From Actinomycetota bacterium (GTDB lineage Bacteria > Actinomycetota > Acidimicrobiia > Acidimicrobiales > Microtrichaceae): a DNA stretch of 5,225 nt. Each line of letters starts with the position of its first letter. Position 1 is the first letter of the stretch. Below, one piece after another: positions 5,216-5,225 of the stretch. Under the pieces are notes generated by a model, which did not search any database, was not told the origin of the DNA, and was given only the letters and a program-made list of their open reading frames with translations. The DNA lies in the NCBI GenBank assembly GCA_009700815.1, contig WLLG01000182.1:1-5225 (forward strand), written 5' to 3'. Position numbers and translations under genes: made by a program.

Positions 5216-5225
5216 TGTCGTTTTC

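Overview
The window looks like a piece of an actinobacterial chromosome, probably a class Acidimicrobiia-like lineage of moderate GC content. That placement rests on protein style (the glycosyltransferase / methyltransferase / 'prenyltransferase' trio typical of actinobacteria), frequent GTG starts and few clear Shine-Dalgarno sites. It is inference from memory of similar proteins, not a search result.

Positions 1-2644 (+ strand) hold a tight operon. It contains the last 58 codons of a GT4-type glycosyltransferase, a class I SAM-dependent methyltransferase, an alpha/alpha-barrel protein of the kind databases label 'prenyltransferase', and a small secreted/anchored single-span membrane protein. 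The last three overlap or nearly touch. The membrane protein carries 15-bp in-frame tandem repeats at both ends.

Positions 2618-3789 (- strand) hold a second, convergent two-gene unit. A GtrA-family four-helix membrane protein is followed, with a 1-nt TGATG overlap, by a Methyltransf_24-type methyltransferase. The two units overlap at their 3' ends by 27 bp, with no terminator visible between them.

Positions 3790-3874 are a short divergent intergenic region. From about 3875 to 5107 (+) lies a lipoprotein of the PQQ-dependent sugar dehydrogenase (glucose/sorbosone dehydrogenase) family. A repetitive Ala/Ser/Leu/Pro linker joins its lipobox to the beta-propeller.

Positions 5108-5225 contain no gene but are dense in signals: a 13-nt all-A/T block, a consensus TTGACA-N17-TATCTT promoter whose -35 lies inside a TTGACA-TAAG-TGTCAA inverted repeat, and a long, near-perfect hairpin followed by a T-rich stretch at the window edge. 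Whatever lies just beyond the right edge is probably strongly transcribed or specifically regulated.

Together, the glycosyltransferase, two methyltransferases, barrel protein, GtrA protein and membrane protein suggest synthesis and export of a modified envelope glycan or glycolipid. The substrate cannot be read from the sequence. The sugar dehydrogenase is divergently placed and may be functionally separate.
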